This document shows, in pieces, positions 20,518 through 32,600 of a stretch of DNA of 64,000 bases. The first letter of the stretch is position 1. Each line of letters begins with the position of its first letter. Both the position numbers and the translations under genes were made by a program. The stretch is from the NCBI GenBank assembly GCA_027596035.1, contig JADGJA010000010.1, forward strand, positions 1 through 64,000, read 5' to 3'. Source of the DNA: Thoreauomyces humboldtii. Lineage: Eukaryota > Chytridiomycota > Chytridiomycetes > Spizellomycetales > Powellomycetaceae. The notes beneath the pieces are model-generated. The model was given only the letters and a program-made list of their open reading frames with translations, made no database searches and was not told the DNA's origin.

Positions 20518-21009
20518 GAGAGTATCATGTTCTCTTGACCTCAGCTACACCTTTACTGTGAATATCATGTCTTTTTGTCTCACATGCGCGAACTCTCCAA
20601 TCCTATTTATCTTGCATGTGAGCGGTCAGAGATGTTGCCAGATATGCTCTGCGATGAGATGTCGCGGCAGCAGTTTCGGGCATGCTCGTGCCCATAAACT
20701 TCTCGCCGTTTGCTAGGACGTATGCACAAAGTACATGTACCTCCATCAAGAAGGCACTCGTCTTTGTCAGTAAATGCACTGTCGATCTAGGTCGCAATGT
20801 TTTTCTTGAGCACAGCAAACAGCGGCCCAGGATCAAACTACGGTACATGTGCGAATGAGACAGGGAGGACATGTCAAGGATAAGCGGAAGGAGCTGGAGC
20901 CTGGATTGGGCTTGGACCGACACTTTCAATCTTTGTACTTGGCCAGATGTGGGGCCGCATTGCTGTATGATTTATTTGCAATGTGAGATGGAAGTGTGGA
21001 GAAAAAATG
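20518..21009. other. Convergent spacer RPS4 - RCL1
   Basis: 492 bp between the 3' ends of eS4 and RCL1. No conserved ORF or RNA motif recognised; should hold both polyadenylation regions. Confidence 0.5.
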
Positions 21010-22245
21010 TCACGAAATCTGAGGCGTCAACACAATGGTACGAGTCTTGATATCGCTGTACACGTCGAATTCCACCCTCAAGTACGCTTTCAGGTCGCGA
21101 AGGATGCCGATCACGCAAGGATCCAGCGCTCCCAACCTGACACACGCCGCGTGCTCCGTTTCTCGTGCTGCTACGTCCGACGCCGACGTTGACTGAGCGG
21201 CCACGACGGCCATCAGAGTCAGTACGAACTCGCGGGCGGCCGAGTCCACGCATCCTCGTTGGGAGATCTGCTGCAGGAGAAGACGGGCAGCGCGGACACC
21301 CAGGTTCTCTGGTGGTGGATGTGAGCAGTCAATCTGTTCCAGAGATGGTACGCCGGTGGAATTGGCGCTGGGTGGTGGACGAGGAGAGGGGAAAGAGCGT
21401 GGGTGGAATGTACACGATGCAGAAAACGTCGTGTGCGGTGGTCCGGTGGCTTGCAACGTAAGAGCGTAACCGGCCGAGGAAGGTGATGGATCCGATGAAG
21501 ACGGTTGGGATTCCGCCGAGACGCTAACGATCGTGTCTGTGTAATACTTTCGGAGCAGCGCGGTAGCGGCGTCTGCCGCGCTCGTCGCCACGTCAGCGTG
21601 CAGTCCAGCAGAATAGGCGATACCGCGCACTGCTGAGACCGAGGACTGGTCCACCAGCCGGATGGGCCGCAGAGGAGCGTTGGAAGGTTCGATCGTGACG
21701 ATCACACGACCACCGACAGGATCCTGCACGGCCGCGCGTTCCACGATGTTGACTAACGCGATGACGCCCATGCGCTTCAGCAACGGAACGTGAACGGCAG
21801 CTAGAGCGTCGACCGTGAGTGAATCGCCATGATTATCGCTGCCTGGTCCGACAAACTCGACGCGCAAAGGTGAGCCACGCGTGCCAGAAGTCGCGCCTGC
21901 GAGGAAGAGGACACATTCCGCGTAGTATGCCACGGAGCGATCGGGTGGACAGACGTGGATGTAAGTCCCGCCCGGCACGAGAGGTGCTTTGCCGCCCCGC
22001 GGTGCCCACCGAAGGACCACTGTCGTTCCGTCCTGAAGAATGTCGAAGCGTGCATCCGGAACCAATGCTGTCAGGAGTCGAATCAGATTGCGTTCAGCGG
22101 AGCAGAGACCGATGGTCGTGTCCGCATCGGATACGCGGATTCCGCTGATCTCGAGTCCACTTCGCGAGACGATGGCCAGAAGGAGTCGATAGCGAAGGTG
22201 CCGATGGCCGCGAAGTGAGAGAAAGGGTGTGGTGGGCGCTACCAT
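21010..22245 (-). CDS. RCL1: RNA 3'-terminal phosphate cyclase-like protein Rcl1
   Basis: An intronless 411-residue protein from the ATG at 22245. The frame is open upstream for 134 codons but only to a GTG, and family members start like this one, with FLSLRGHRHLRYRLLLAIVS corresponding to FQGSQNFRLRIVLATLS of yeast Rcl1. Other landmarks are GGTYIHVCPPDRSVAYY (THICPSSKPVGYF in yeast), VSAVRGIAYSAG (ITGVAYSTRVS), SAGYALTLQA and the C-terminal CVIGILRDLKAYL. Rcl1 is a catalytically inactive cyclase relative that partners the GTPase Bms1 in the SSU processome and is needed for 18S rRNA maturation in the nucleolus. A Ser/Pro-rich insertion lies around residues 290-330. Confidence 0.9.
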   Translation of the reverse strand: MVAPTTPFLSLRGHRHLRYRLLLAIVSRSGLEISGIRVSDADTTIGLCSAERNLIRLLTALVPDARFDILQDGTTVVLRWAPRGGKAPLVPGGTYIHVCPPDRSVAYYAECVLFLAGATSGTRGSPLRVEFVGPGSDNHGDSLTVDALAAVHVPLLKRMGVIALVNIVERAAVQDPVGGRVIVTIEPSNAPLRPIRLVDQSSVSAVRGIAYSAGLHADVATSAADAATALLRKYYTDTIVSVSAESQPSSSDPSPSSAGYALTLQATGPPHTTFSASCTFHPRSFPSPRPPPSANSTGVPSLEQIDCSHPPPENLGVRAARLLLQQISQRGCVDSAAREFVLTLMAVVAAQSTSASDVAARETEHAACVRLGALDPCVIGILRDLKAYLRVEFDVYSDIKTRTIVLTPQIS

Positions 22246-23221
22246 GATTGCCGGAGGTGCTGAAGAAGACGACGGCGCGAGCGTCGTCGGAGCTACGTTC
22301 CAAGGTCGATGCTCAGGGATACGCCACAGACTTGGGTGGCAAACAGCGGGAATGAGCGCTGAGACGGGAACAGTGGTAACTTGCGGAGGAGCTTCAAGTT
22401 TGGACGTTGGAAATGGCCAAGATGTGAGACGGTTTTGGAAGGCGCGCAGGTCAGTGGGGGATGGCAGCGATGAAAGAAAGCAAGCTGAAGAAGAGTTATA
22501 CGCCTCTGAGAGATCTATAATGAATAGGACAAGGCATTCATCTATGACCAGTATTATGAGATGTGGGGCGGGTGCTGAAGGAATGAGAGAGTCAGCAGAG
22601 TCAGCAGAGAGAGCCTTCGGGCAAAAAAAGGCGAGGAAAGAAAACACACTACCGGTTTCGCTTTGACAGGTTGTCGCCAGCGAGAACCCTAAACAGAAGG
22701 ATGCGTCTTATGACTCATCACCAGAATCCAGGTATTCCCAGTCAGAGGTGACTTGGCCAATATCGCGACCCTCCCCACCCACTTGGACATTTCCCGCGCA
22801 GAGGAGAGAGAACGTAGGCGAAGGCTTTCAGATATGCTATCCGTGGTAGGAGCGTACCTGTGTGTGAGTAAGGTTACAGGAAGTCACCCGTTGCTTGCTC
22901 TAAAGCTTTTGGGGATCATGGCCTGCAGTCCTGCATCCTCTGCTCAAATCTAGTGCAACGACCGATGAGCACCATGCGCAAGTGCCTGTGAATATGATGG
23001 AGGTTACTCTACCGTAATGGAGGTCACTCGGTCACTGCAATTGGAAAAATTCAAGTAAACAGCACAGCCACAGATGGAACATTCGTCGCACACAAAGAAG
23101 AGAGAAATATTTTGCCTGCCGCTGCCGCACTCCCGCAAGTCCCCCCATCGACCATTTCGCACTTTCGTTATCGCCATTTACCTTAAGCTTTTCGTAAACC
23201 CAGCAAACCAATCGCTACACA
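22246..23221. other. Intergenic region upstream of RCL1 and of the secreted-protein gene
   Basis: Nearly 1 kb between divergent genes. Short frames occur (e.g. 66 codons at 22753-22953), but none shows a family motif or supporting context. It presumably contains two separate promoters. Confidence 0.45.
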
Positions 23222-23931
23222 ATGAAGCTGGCCATCTCAACACTTACTGCTCTCTGCGTCGTCGCTGGTGCGGTCAGTGCACAAACTGACTCTGCCCCGG
23301 CCACGGCCGTCGCTTCCGCGTCCCCTTCTGCCGCGGGCTCCCCGGCTGCCGCGCAAAGCACTGCTCCCGTTTCCACACCCGTCACCGTCCCTACCGTCGC
23401 ACCCGCTCCTCTCCCCTCCATCATCGTCAATGGGACTGTCATCACCGGCAACGCCACCGCCCCGCTTGGCGCCGGGACATGTGTTTGGAACACGGAGAGC
23501 CTGTGCTTCGTAGCATCAGTTACGTCACAGACTCTGTGCACTGATCAGAATCTTCAAAAGGTATGCTCCCTTTCAAGGAAGGAAAGGTGGGTTCATCTCT
23601 TCTTTGACTCATCTTCTTGATTTACCTGTTGCAGACGGTCGCTACGTGCCTCGTAAAGGCCTCTTGCTCCGGTCAAGCGGCCGAAGTCCTTGGCATGGCC
23701 GGCCTCCCCCAGGCTGCGTGTCTACCTATGGCGGACAAGCTTCTGAACCCAGCGGTGACTACGACCGTCCCTCTACCCCCGTCCACGTATGTCCCCACAC
23801 AGTTCGCCGGTGCTACACCCATCGGAAACTCGAGCCAAACGGCGGGCGCTTCTCCCGTCGCTGTTTCCTCGACGCTCGTTGGCGCAGGCGCCCTCCTGGC
23901 GGCCGTTGCGTTCATGTCCGCAGCTTTGTGA
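23222..23931 (+). CDS. Small secreted, probably GPI-anchored cysteine-containing protein
   Basis: Exons 23222-23560 and 23635-23931 (74-bp intron, donor GTATGC) give 211 residues. A clear signal peptide (MKLAISTLTALCVVAGAVSA) is followed by a Ser/Ala/Pro/Thr-rich stalk and a short central region with at least six cysteines (CVWNTESLCF, LCTDQ, TCLVKASC, QAACL). The C-terminus is Thr/Ser-rich and ends in a hydrophobic tail (TLVGAGALLAAVAFMSAAL) without a charged cytosolic part, as for GPI attachment. NGT and NAT glycosylation sites are present. The layout resembles small fungal cell-wall proteins; the cysteine number and spacing do not allow a firm CFEM assignment. Probably cell-surface, function unknown. 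Confidence 0.75.
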
Positions 23932-24706
23932 AGATCGCATCAAAATATCGCTAGATAGAACTCTTGAGGGCAGTTTGCACGTTAGATTAGCCTCGGGTTT
24001 AGTCACTTCAGATCCAGAAAAGAAATCATAATCGGACCTAACGCAGCTTGGTCGCTGATTTACAGACGCTCGTCGCTTGCTGGGATGGCGCAGCGCTCCA
24101 TAAGCCTGGAGCGGAGTTTTTGTTTGGGCAGCTGAGCGGCGAAGTTCGCTACTTCCGAGGCGTGGGTCTAGGTTGCGGGACCGATTCTTTGCATGACGAC
24201 GTTCGCTTTCTGGTGCATTGGTCATCCTCGCGGTGGAACTCGGTGGAGTCATCATCGAACAATTCCAGAAAAGTTACCATCATCAAAAATAGAAGAGGAC
24301 AATGGACAAGGAACCAGGGAACGAGAAATAAATGGGACAAAACATTCCAGCCGAGCTTCCGGAAGACGTAACCGGAAGAGGACCGAGATCGTCAAAAGCC
24401 CCACTGAACCAGTCACGATCTCTACCTGGTTCTAGCAACCCATGATTCAAAGTTGAGCTGGACGTATTTTTCTGGAGGCACCCACGCAAATATGCGGAAG
24501 CGATCGATATGCGGCGAAAGAGTTGACCTCCGGGTCTCTTAATCATCATTCCGAGTCTAGTCTTTCACCCTTCCCTAATCGTTGAGCTGCTGAGGCTTGC
24601 ACTCCGAGTCTCCCGAAATCAATCAAAGTTATATCGCAATCGCATCCATTTCCTCTCCTGCTATACTATCATCAGGGCCTCGGATCCTACAAGCCGCGTC
24701 CATACT
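23932..24706. other. Intergenic region before the MASE1 gene
   Basis: 775 bp with no frame that looks coding. Expected to hold the promoter of the MASE1 histidine-kinase-like gene; no specific element recognised. Confidence 0.45.
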
Positions 24707-27700
24707 ATGGAGGATACGGATTTCGATTCCACACGAGTGGAAATTCGACCCGAGGAGCCCTCGAAGGAGCAGAAAACGATTGATCTGGAGCGACAGCTAG
24801 AGGAAGGGGCCATATTTCGGCATGCCTCCATGAAGCACATCACTCAAGTGGACCCGGTGGAGGCGCACGCCCGAGGCCGAAAAGCCAGCATAATAGTCTA
24901 TTTCGCTTGGATGACAATTCTCCTTGCCTCCACCATCGTATCCTACGTCTCGGCCGACCACGGCTTCGCGGCGGCGTGGCTTCCCACCGGGGTCCTTACG
25001 GCGGCTCTCATTCGCAACAACGCTCCTCGCACCTTCTACCTTCTTTTGGGTGCCATTCCGATTCGATTCGGCGTGGGCGCATATGTCTTAGGACCAGTTC
25101 CTGGCGCCATCGGAGCCGCCGTCCACGTTGTCTGTTCCGCATTTATGGCTGCACTCGCCAAACGCATCTGTCCGGCCATCAGCAACGGACATGAGAATTT
25201 GAGGGGTACCATCGCCTACCTTCTTCTGATTCTGCTGGGAGCGATCATGGAAGCCTTCACATTTGCGTTTCCTGTCAGTAGTAGCGCCCGGTTTGCTAAT
25301 ACCGGATTCAACATTCTCGTATTGCGACTTTTTGTGGGCAACGTCCTGGGCACCCTCTTAGTCAATCCCTTCTTCCTCGCCATCAACGCGCGCAAAGCTT
25401 GGAGAATCATTTTCTTTTGGAAGTCGGGAAGATTGCGTTACGCTATGGCAATGTTCGTGACGGCAAGTTTCATGGTCGGCATCCCTTTCATGTTTTTGGC
25501 AGCGCCGCCATTAGTCTACGGGTTCTCGATGTACCTTCTCATGCCTTTCGCCTACGTCGCCGTTCTTAACGGGGGAATCCTCGGTCTGTGCTTCAGCGTA
25601 TCGCTCGGATTCGCTTCCTCCATCTTCGTGGAGTCGTACTATCGGGAGACTCCGTCTGCCAGCACCGATTACAACACTGGCTCGTTCCTCCAGGACGACA
25701 ACGTGCGGACCATTCTCGGGTATCAGGTCTGGACAGCTTCTTTGATCGCATCTGGGCTGCTCTTCCTGGGCGTCATGCGAGAACGGGATGTTGCTGAGGT
25801 TGCATTCGACAGACTGCAACGAGGAGTCGCTCGCAACGGGACGAAAGAGTCGACGAGACGGTCGAACGCCGTGGCTCTCGCCGCAGAGTCAGCCACCCTC
25901 CTAACGTTTGTATGCGACGAGCTACAGATGCCGTTGCAGGAGGTGATCCGTCACGCCACGACTATCGCGGCCAACAGTGGACTGGGAAAGACCGGACAAT
26001 CGGCTCAGGCCATCAAAAAGTCCGGTGCCCATATGCTCGCCATAGTTAACGATGCTTGGGAGCTCGCCAACGTGGCAAATGGAACGATCGTTCTAGAGCC
26101 GACCGATGTTGACCTTCCACGGTTCCTCGAACAGTTGACAGACGAGGTCCGCACTGGATTGGCGGACAGAGAGCTGAAGATCGAGACAAAGTTCAGTGTA
26201 CCGCAAAGCGCTAGGCTTGATGAGGCTCGCGTGCGAAGGGTGTTCAGGGCCGTGGTGCTGAACGCTTGCAAGGTACTACTGCAACCATTACACGAGTATC
26301 TTCGTGATTTTAGATTATAACCTGTGACAAATCCTTCTAGCGTGTGCCACAACGGGGCTGTATCCAGATTCATGCGACGACATCTACGCGATATTCCAAG
26401 CCTAGCGATCGTCGGGACACGATCGAGCTAGACATCTCTGTCACCGTCGCAGGTTTCATGCTCGACGATAGGCAGGTGGATCTTCTGATCAGACCGTATG
26501 CACACGGACGTGTCACTTCAGATGGGACAGCCGATCTCTCGATGGCGGTGGCGACGGTGCTGGCACGTTACATGGGGGGCCGGGTTGTGCTTTTCACACA
26601 GCCTGGTCGAGGAACAGTCTTCAGTTGCAGGTTACCCGTCAAAGTGGACATTGGATCTGGGTACGGTGATTTGCCAGACATGACACACAAGAAGAACGAC
26701 GAGCCGACGGGAGGAGCTTTGAAACCGCCCCTGATGAAGCAGATTTCGACGGTAGCTACCCATGCGGCGGAAAACATTGGACGACGACTTTCAAGCGCCA
26801 ACCTCCGACGGCGATCGAGAGACTACGCTCACATCGACATAGCGTCCTTACCAGATACAGCGGCCAACACGCCGCGGCCGCTAGGGCCCCCACCGCCTAC
26901 CAGTCCTGGGGAGATGAGCATGATGACAACAGGCTCAGGAACGACCCCAATGGACACTCCCGGGGACGTCAGTGACAAGCAATTGGTGCTGGTCGTGGAC
27001 GATTCACGGATAAATCGGATGATCCTCATCAAGATGCTGTCATCTTATCCGGACCTGAAGGTCCATGAAGCGGCGAATGGAACAGACGCGTTCGTTATGT
27101 GCATGAGCCATACGTACAGCTTGATTTTGATGGACCTTATCATGGGCGAGATGGATGGTTATGTGAGTTTTTGGGAATATTTTCGAAAGCCGCTTTAGAT
27201 TTCATACTTACGGAAAGCGACTGATACAGGAATGCACACGTCGACTTCGTCGAGAAGGCATCACAACTCCCATCATCCTCACGACCGCGAATGTGGAACG
27301 CACTGAGACTTTTCGTCACGCCGGGGTTGACCAGCTGCTCATCAAACCCATCAGGCGCGAGCACCTCGCGGACGTGCTCACCACTCTCCGCATCGTGCCC
27401 GAACAGACCCAGGAGCAACCTGATATTGATCCAATGACGCCTCCTCCGCTCGGAACCGAGATCTCGCAGATCCTGTCGGAGCAACTCGGCTACTTTGACT
27501 GCAAAAAACCAAACTCGGTTTCCGGGATGTTCCCACAGTCGCCTTCCTTCAGCAGCGCATCCTCTGGGTCGTTGTTTCCACATCTGCGGAATTCGGGAAG
27601 CATGCCACGGTCTCCGCACGTCTTTGCTCGCAACGCACCGATATTGATCGTCGACGACAACGATGTCACTAGGCGAATTTTGAGGAAGCAGTTGACGGGC

Positions 27701-28507
27701 TTGCTGCCTGGACGCGAGATTGTGGAGGCAACGGACGGACGTCAGGCAGTGGCACTTTGCGGGGCTGGACAGAAGTTTGCCATCATATATACAGGTACGT
27801 GTTGGTATGTTCCGACATCAGGAGAGTTACCGTCCCTCACCATCAGGAATTCTCTTGTAATTCAGATCTTGATATGCCAGGCATGAGTGGAGACGTGAGT
27901 GCACCAACAAGCGCTATGCTTCGATTTGAGCAGCCTTGCTCATCTCCAAATCTTCCCACAGATTGCGTCAGCCAGGATTCGAACCATGCGTGCCATCAGC
28001 GGCGGACCACCAATCGTGGCCGTGACAGGGCACGTACTAGATACAGAATCTTACCAGGGCCTTCGAGCAGCGGGGATCAACGACGCCATCACAAAGCCCG
28101 TGTCCACCGAGGTGCTTGCCGACACTCTCGTGACGTACGGCATCACCACGGACGGAGGTTCAATTTCCCGACAAGCCTCGCCCGACCTCGCCTCCTCCCG
28201 AAACTCGTCCGACACGGCGCCGAATGGGTTTGGGGAGGTACGAAGAGAATACAAGGCGCAGCTTCAACGCACGCGAAGCCTGTCGCCAGGGTCGTCCCTG
28301 TCACGACCTCCTCGATCGATTCGTGCGTCCGATTCGAACCACGACAGCGCGCCAGCCACGCCGGATGCTGGGAGTTTGTCCCGGCCCCTCCTGTACGCGG
28401 ATCGATCGGAGAGGGCCAGACAAAGCGCATCCGCGGATACACCTGAGATCGCGGTAACGCCGGACCTGAACGAGGAGCGAGGGCGGTCCGAGACTCGGAG
28501 ACACTGA
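24707..28507 (+). CDS. MASE1-domain hybrid histidine-kinase-like protein with two receiver domains and a degenerate kinase core
   Basis: Five exons, 24707-26272, 26341-27162, 27230-27794, 27866-27894 and 27962-28507, give 1175 residues, all GT-AG and in phase. Residues about 60-360 hold at least eight hydrophobic segments of MASE1 type (AAAWLPTGVLTAAL, LLLGAIPIRFG). The expected HisKA motif (SHELRTPL) reads CDELQMPL near residue 403, with Asp in place of the phosphoacceptor His. The ATP-binding part keeps an N-box-like VVLNACK, but the DxGxG and GxGxGL boxes are missing, although PGRGTVFSCRLP survives. Two receiver domains look intact: LVVDDSRINRMIL, LILMDL, LIKPI and ILIVDDNDVTRRIL, then Asp985 before LDMPG, and ITKPVS. 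The tail is Ser/Arg-rich. It may sense a membrane-linked signal and pass phosphate or act by scaffolding, rather than autophosphorylate; this is inference. Confidence 0.88.
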
Positions 28508-28889
28508 GTGCTCTCACAGAGCGTGCGGCCACATACAGCTTTGCTGAGATATGTGTCGCCCATAGACTTCGATGCTGTGGATAGTCTTACGGTTGTGTTC
28601 CGCTAATATGGAGTCAGCGGTGGCTTTCCACCTCCACCACTGCGCTAAGTGGTCAAGGATAGACAAGATTTCAATTGAGTATTTTTGGAAAAGTCTGCTA
28701 CAGTAATGCGGGATCGTACGAAGGAGATGTGCGCTTCGCTTTGGAGACTGGCGGTTGTGGCCCCGCCGGTGAGCTCCCTCGAAGCGGCTGGCGAAAGAAG
28801 AAGGACTCGATGACCGCACCACATCTCCAGGTACCCGGTGAGAAAAGGCGGAGATAATACGTAGATTCGTCCTCTTCAGGAAAGTTCGA
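28508..28889. other. Convergent spacer MASE1 gene - ISD11
   Basis: 382 bp between two 3' ends. No feature recognised beyond short unsupported frames. Confidence 0.5.
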
Positions 28890-29231
28890 TCAAGCGAACT
28901 CGACGACGGATTTGTCAGTCTTGAACTGACTGTTGATCCACCCTTGTCGCCGAGCTACGATCAACTCCTTCTGTCCCTCAGCAAAGAGCTCCGAGAGACG
29001 TGTGGGATCGCGCTCCGCAGCGCTGGCTCTGAAGGCATCCCGCGTGCGACGCTGGACGTAGTCGCGGTAGTTGTGGGAGGAAAAGAGGCGAGCAGAGCGT
29101 GCGAGTGAGCGGTAGAGGGCGAGAACCTGAGCCCTCGATGGTGGTGCAGACGTTGCGTTGGAGGAGGAACAAGAGGCAGCAACGCTCAGTGATCGGGAGA
29201 AGACGCGCAGTGGAGAACAAACGACGGACAT
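28890..29231 (-). CDS. ISD11: LYR-motif protein Isd11 (LYRM4)
   Basis: A single-exon 113-residue protein. The conserved core runs SRAQVLALYRSLARSARLF, then NYRDYVQRRTRDAFR and RRQGWINSQFKTDKSVVE, matching Isd11/LYRM4 over its whole length, including the LYR tripeptide. Isd11 binds and stabilises the cysteine desulfurase Nfs1, with acyl carrier protein, for iron-sulfur cluster assembly in the mitochondrial matrix. The first 30 or so residues (MSVVCSPLRVFSRSLSVAAS...) are basic and hydroxylated, a likely targeting sequence; many Isd11 proteins lack one this long. The ATG lies 421 bp from the divergent chromatin-reader gene, suggesting a shared promoter region. Confidence 0.9.
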   Translation of the reverse strand: MSVVCSPLRVFSRSLSVAASCSSSNATSAPPSRAQVLALYRSLARSARLFSSHNYRDYVQRRTRDAFRASAAERDPTRLSELFAEGQKELIVARRQGWINSQFKTDKSVVEFA

Positions 29232-29652
29232 TTCGAGGAGAGCGGCGGGTGAAAGGGCGGCGAAAGAAAACGTGCACGAGTGTCGGACGTGGTGGTCGGC
29301 TGGATCAATGTACGGTGCTGTAACAACACTTCAATTGTTCACACGTATCGTAACTGCGGGACGTATCGTGGGTGGAGAGCAAAGGAGATGCTGTGTGAGT
29401 CGGGCAATGAGAATGGAACAAAGGGAAGAACAGGTGGGGAAGGACGACGACGCGAACGACGACGAAAGCCAGAGTTTTGTGTGCGCACTTGTTTTCGTCC
29501 GGTTCGCTCGCAGTCCCCCCATCCCTCACTGGCAATCCTCGTTCGCCGTCTCAAGTAGCTACAGCGCCGACGGCTCGTTCGTCATTTTCCAGTGCCCTAC
29601 GGTTCCAGAGAATCGCTGTTGCTTGGTGCAGGAACTAGCGGCATAGCTGGCT
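29232..29652. promoter_or_regulatory. Presumed bidirectional promoter ISD11 / NTO1-like
   Basis: 421 bp between the divergent ATGs. Unsupported short frames only; no named element identified. Confidence 0.4.
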
Positions 29653-32600
29653 ATGCTGGAAAGAGCCAACCGTCGAGGACCATCTCTTCCTCCTCCCCCA
29701 CCGCCTTTCGCCGCGAGCGCTCCCAGAAATACCACCCAACCCGAAGATGATCTCGCCACACATTCTCCCATGACTCTCCTCAGCGCGACGCCGCTCATTG
29801 CTCTCAACAACCGTGTCCGCAAATTGCTCGGCAATCCCTCGTCAGCCCCAGCTTCGCCTTTACAAGTGTCAGAGGATGTAGTACCCGTGTCCGAAGCCCC
29901 GGCCGAAGAGCGTTCTTACCGGGATACGTTTCCCGATCTGGAGATCACCAAGCAGTTGCCTCTTCTCGATCTATCCACGTCCGCAACCGAATCCCCGGCG
30001 GTGCCGTCGGAAGATGTGGCTGCCTCACCCAATGGTATGCACGAAGCGCCCCTCGCAGCGCTCGCAGCTTCCGATGTGGCTCCGACTTCCACTTCTATCA
30101 CCGCGATGGTTTCGCTCGATCCGCTGCCCGCCACCCCTGCGGCAAACCCCGCCAAGGTGTCAGCACTGGTCATCGACACAGTGATTGAACAGCAGTCCGT
30201 AGCACTCCCTGAACTTTTAGAAAGCGCTCTTCCTGACCCGCCGCCAGGGCCAGAAGCTGATTCAGCATCCGCCTCGGAAATCTTTCATGATGCTGAGGAA
30301 GACATCAGTGAACAGACGAGCGAGCCCATCGCCTCCACATCGCATCCAGGATCTCCTCCACTCTCACAGAAGTCGCTGATTGAGCAACTCTGGGGTTCAG
30401 AGGCAATCTCCGGCCATCACGCAGAAAGTGCTTTCACAGAATCACCTTCCATCGATTCGCCCGTTGAGCAGATTGAACTCTCCTCTAGGGAGCCGCCACA
30501 GCCTCCGGCAGTGCTGAACGTATATTCAGGAATCCAGGCGATCACTCGGATTCCGGAGCTACCACCAGCGCCCACGAATCTCCCAAGGCCGTCCTTTCGT
30601 GAGCTACCGGGAAGTGAAGACCTTCCTCCGCAAAAGAAACTGCGCCTTGGCGCGGCTTACTTGCGTCATAACGGTAGCTGTCCAACTTTGAATGTTGCAT
30701 AGTGATCAACGTTTGCGAACTCATGGCATTCTGTAGAACCGTCTGAAGACGAGCTAGCGTCGCGCGTGGAATACGATATGGATGAGCAAGGTTCGAATTC
30801 GGTGCCTAGTTGTGTTTGCGCGCTCTGGCTCAAGCCTTCGTTTGAGCCAACAGATCTTTCGTGGTTGGAAATCATCAATGAACAGAGAAAGCTGCAGAGT
30901 CAAACTCAGATGGACGAGGACTACTTTGAGCAGGTTATGGACATCCTCGAGAAGGAATGGTTTGATCTGGTAGGGGGATATGTGATTATGTTCAATTTTG
31001 ATCTCTCGAACATTTTCTGACGACCGTGTCATAGACAAAGGACATTCCATCACCTCGCGATGATGATGATACAGACCCTGTCTGCGCTGTATGCGATGAT
31101 GGTGAGTGCGAAAATTCGAATGCTATCGTCTTCTGCGACGGCTGCAATATTGCTGTGCATCAAGGTAAGCCAAGAGGGCTGCATCATTGTCTGTCAGCTC
31201 GTGAGCTTACTTTCTGATTACAGATTGTTATGGGGTGCCCTACATTCCCGAAGGACAGTGGCTTTGTCGCAAGTGTATGCTCAGTCCACACAAGCCCGTG
31301 GTATGTGTGGTTCGTTTTAAGACTTTCACTGTGTTCCTAAACTAAAACGATTATCTCGCTATAGGACTGCGTTTTGTGTCCACACAGCGACGGGGCCTTC
31401 AAGCAGACGAGCGCTCAGGGTTGGGCACATCTGTTATGTGCCATGTGGGTTCCTGAATGCGGTTTGGGCAACATGACTTTGATGGAGCCCGTTATCGATA
31501 TCGAGAAGATTCCCCGTAGTCGGTGGAGGCTGGTGAGGTCGAGAATCGAGACGTCATGATACGGGCCTTCCTTTCTGACGTTCTTCTGTTCTTCTAAAGC
31601 AATGCTATCTATGCCAAAGGCACGTCGGGGCCCCCATGCAATGTTCGAATAAGAGCTGTTACGCCGCTTTCCACCCAACCTGCGCGCGGAAAGCTAAGCT
31701 TTACATGAAGATGAGGTCTATGTACGGCACCGAGCACAATACCTTCCGAGTATTCTGCGACAAGCATACTCCGGTAAGCATAGAACTTTGTATGCTGCGT
31801 TACACCAGGCGTGAATTAAGATTGCTGACAATATTGTATCGCAGACCGACTACCGAGAAAGGGTTGACGTGGAAGGGGCAATTTTGGAGTTCAAACAGGC
31901 GATGCTTGAGCAGACCACCTCCCTTGTGCGCCGCACCTTGGACTCTCTGGAAGAAGCCGAAGATGACGAAGCGAGCCTTAGCGATGAACCCGAGGCGCCA
32001 CGGCGAAGGCTCAAACGCAAAGCTCTCACATCCGACTCTGAAGATCACGATACGCACGAGGTTTTACCCGTCGCAAATCGACGGAAGCGCAAGCGGACAG
32101 AGGGGACGCTCTCCGCAGGACGAGTTTTGGCCGATTTCGGGATCGCGGATGCAGGCATCATAGCGGATGTTTCTCAACCGGCTCAATTTTCCACCGCGGT
32201 TGTTATTCCGCAGTACATTCTCCGGCGCGTTCTGGAGACGCTACGCGCCGACTTTAAAGAACGGAAGAGGAAGGGCGACTTTGATCGGAAATGCAAGGAC
32301 TTCGTGATTCTCGTATGTAAATATTGGTCTCTTAAGAGAGAGTCACGTCGCGGAGCGCCTCTTTTGAAGCGTCTGCATCTGGAGGTATGCATATGGTTTA
32401 GTCAACTTTTTATCGCGTTATCTGCTGATATATATGGGCCCCCCGATCTAGCCTTGGACAGCTTCGACTTCGGCAATGAAACAGGATGAAGAGGCACGAG
32501 GTCAACGAAATCAGGTTTGTTGTAATGCCAATTCATTTAGTTATAACATCTATTGCTGATGCATTCTCTCGGTTTCAGACCGCTATCGTTATACGACAAG

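Noticed and set aside
22246..22647. A 134-residue N-terminal extension of RCL1
   Set aside because: It has no ATG (opens with GTG), is low-complexity, and family members begin at the ATG used.
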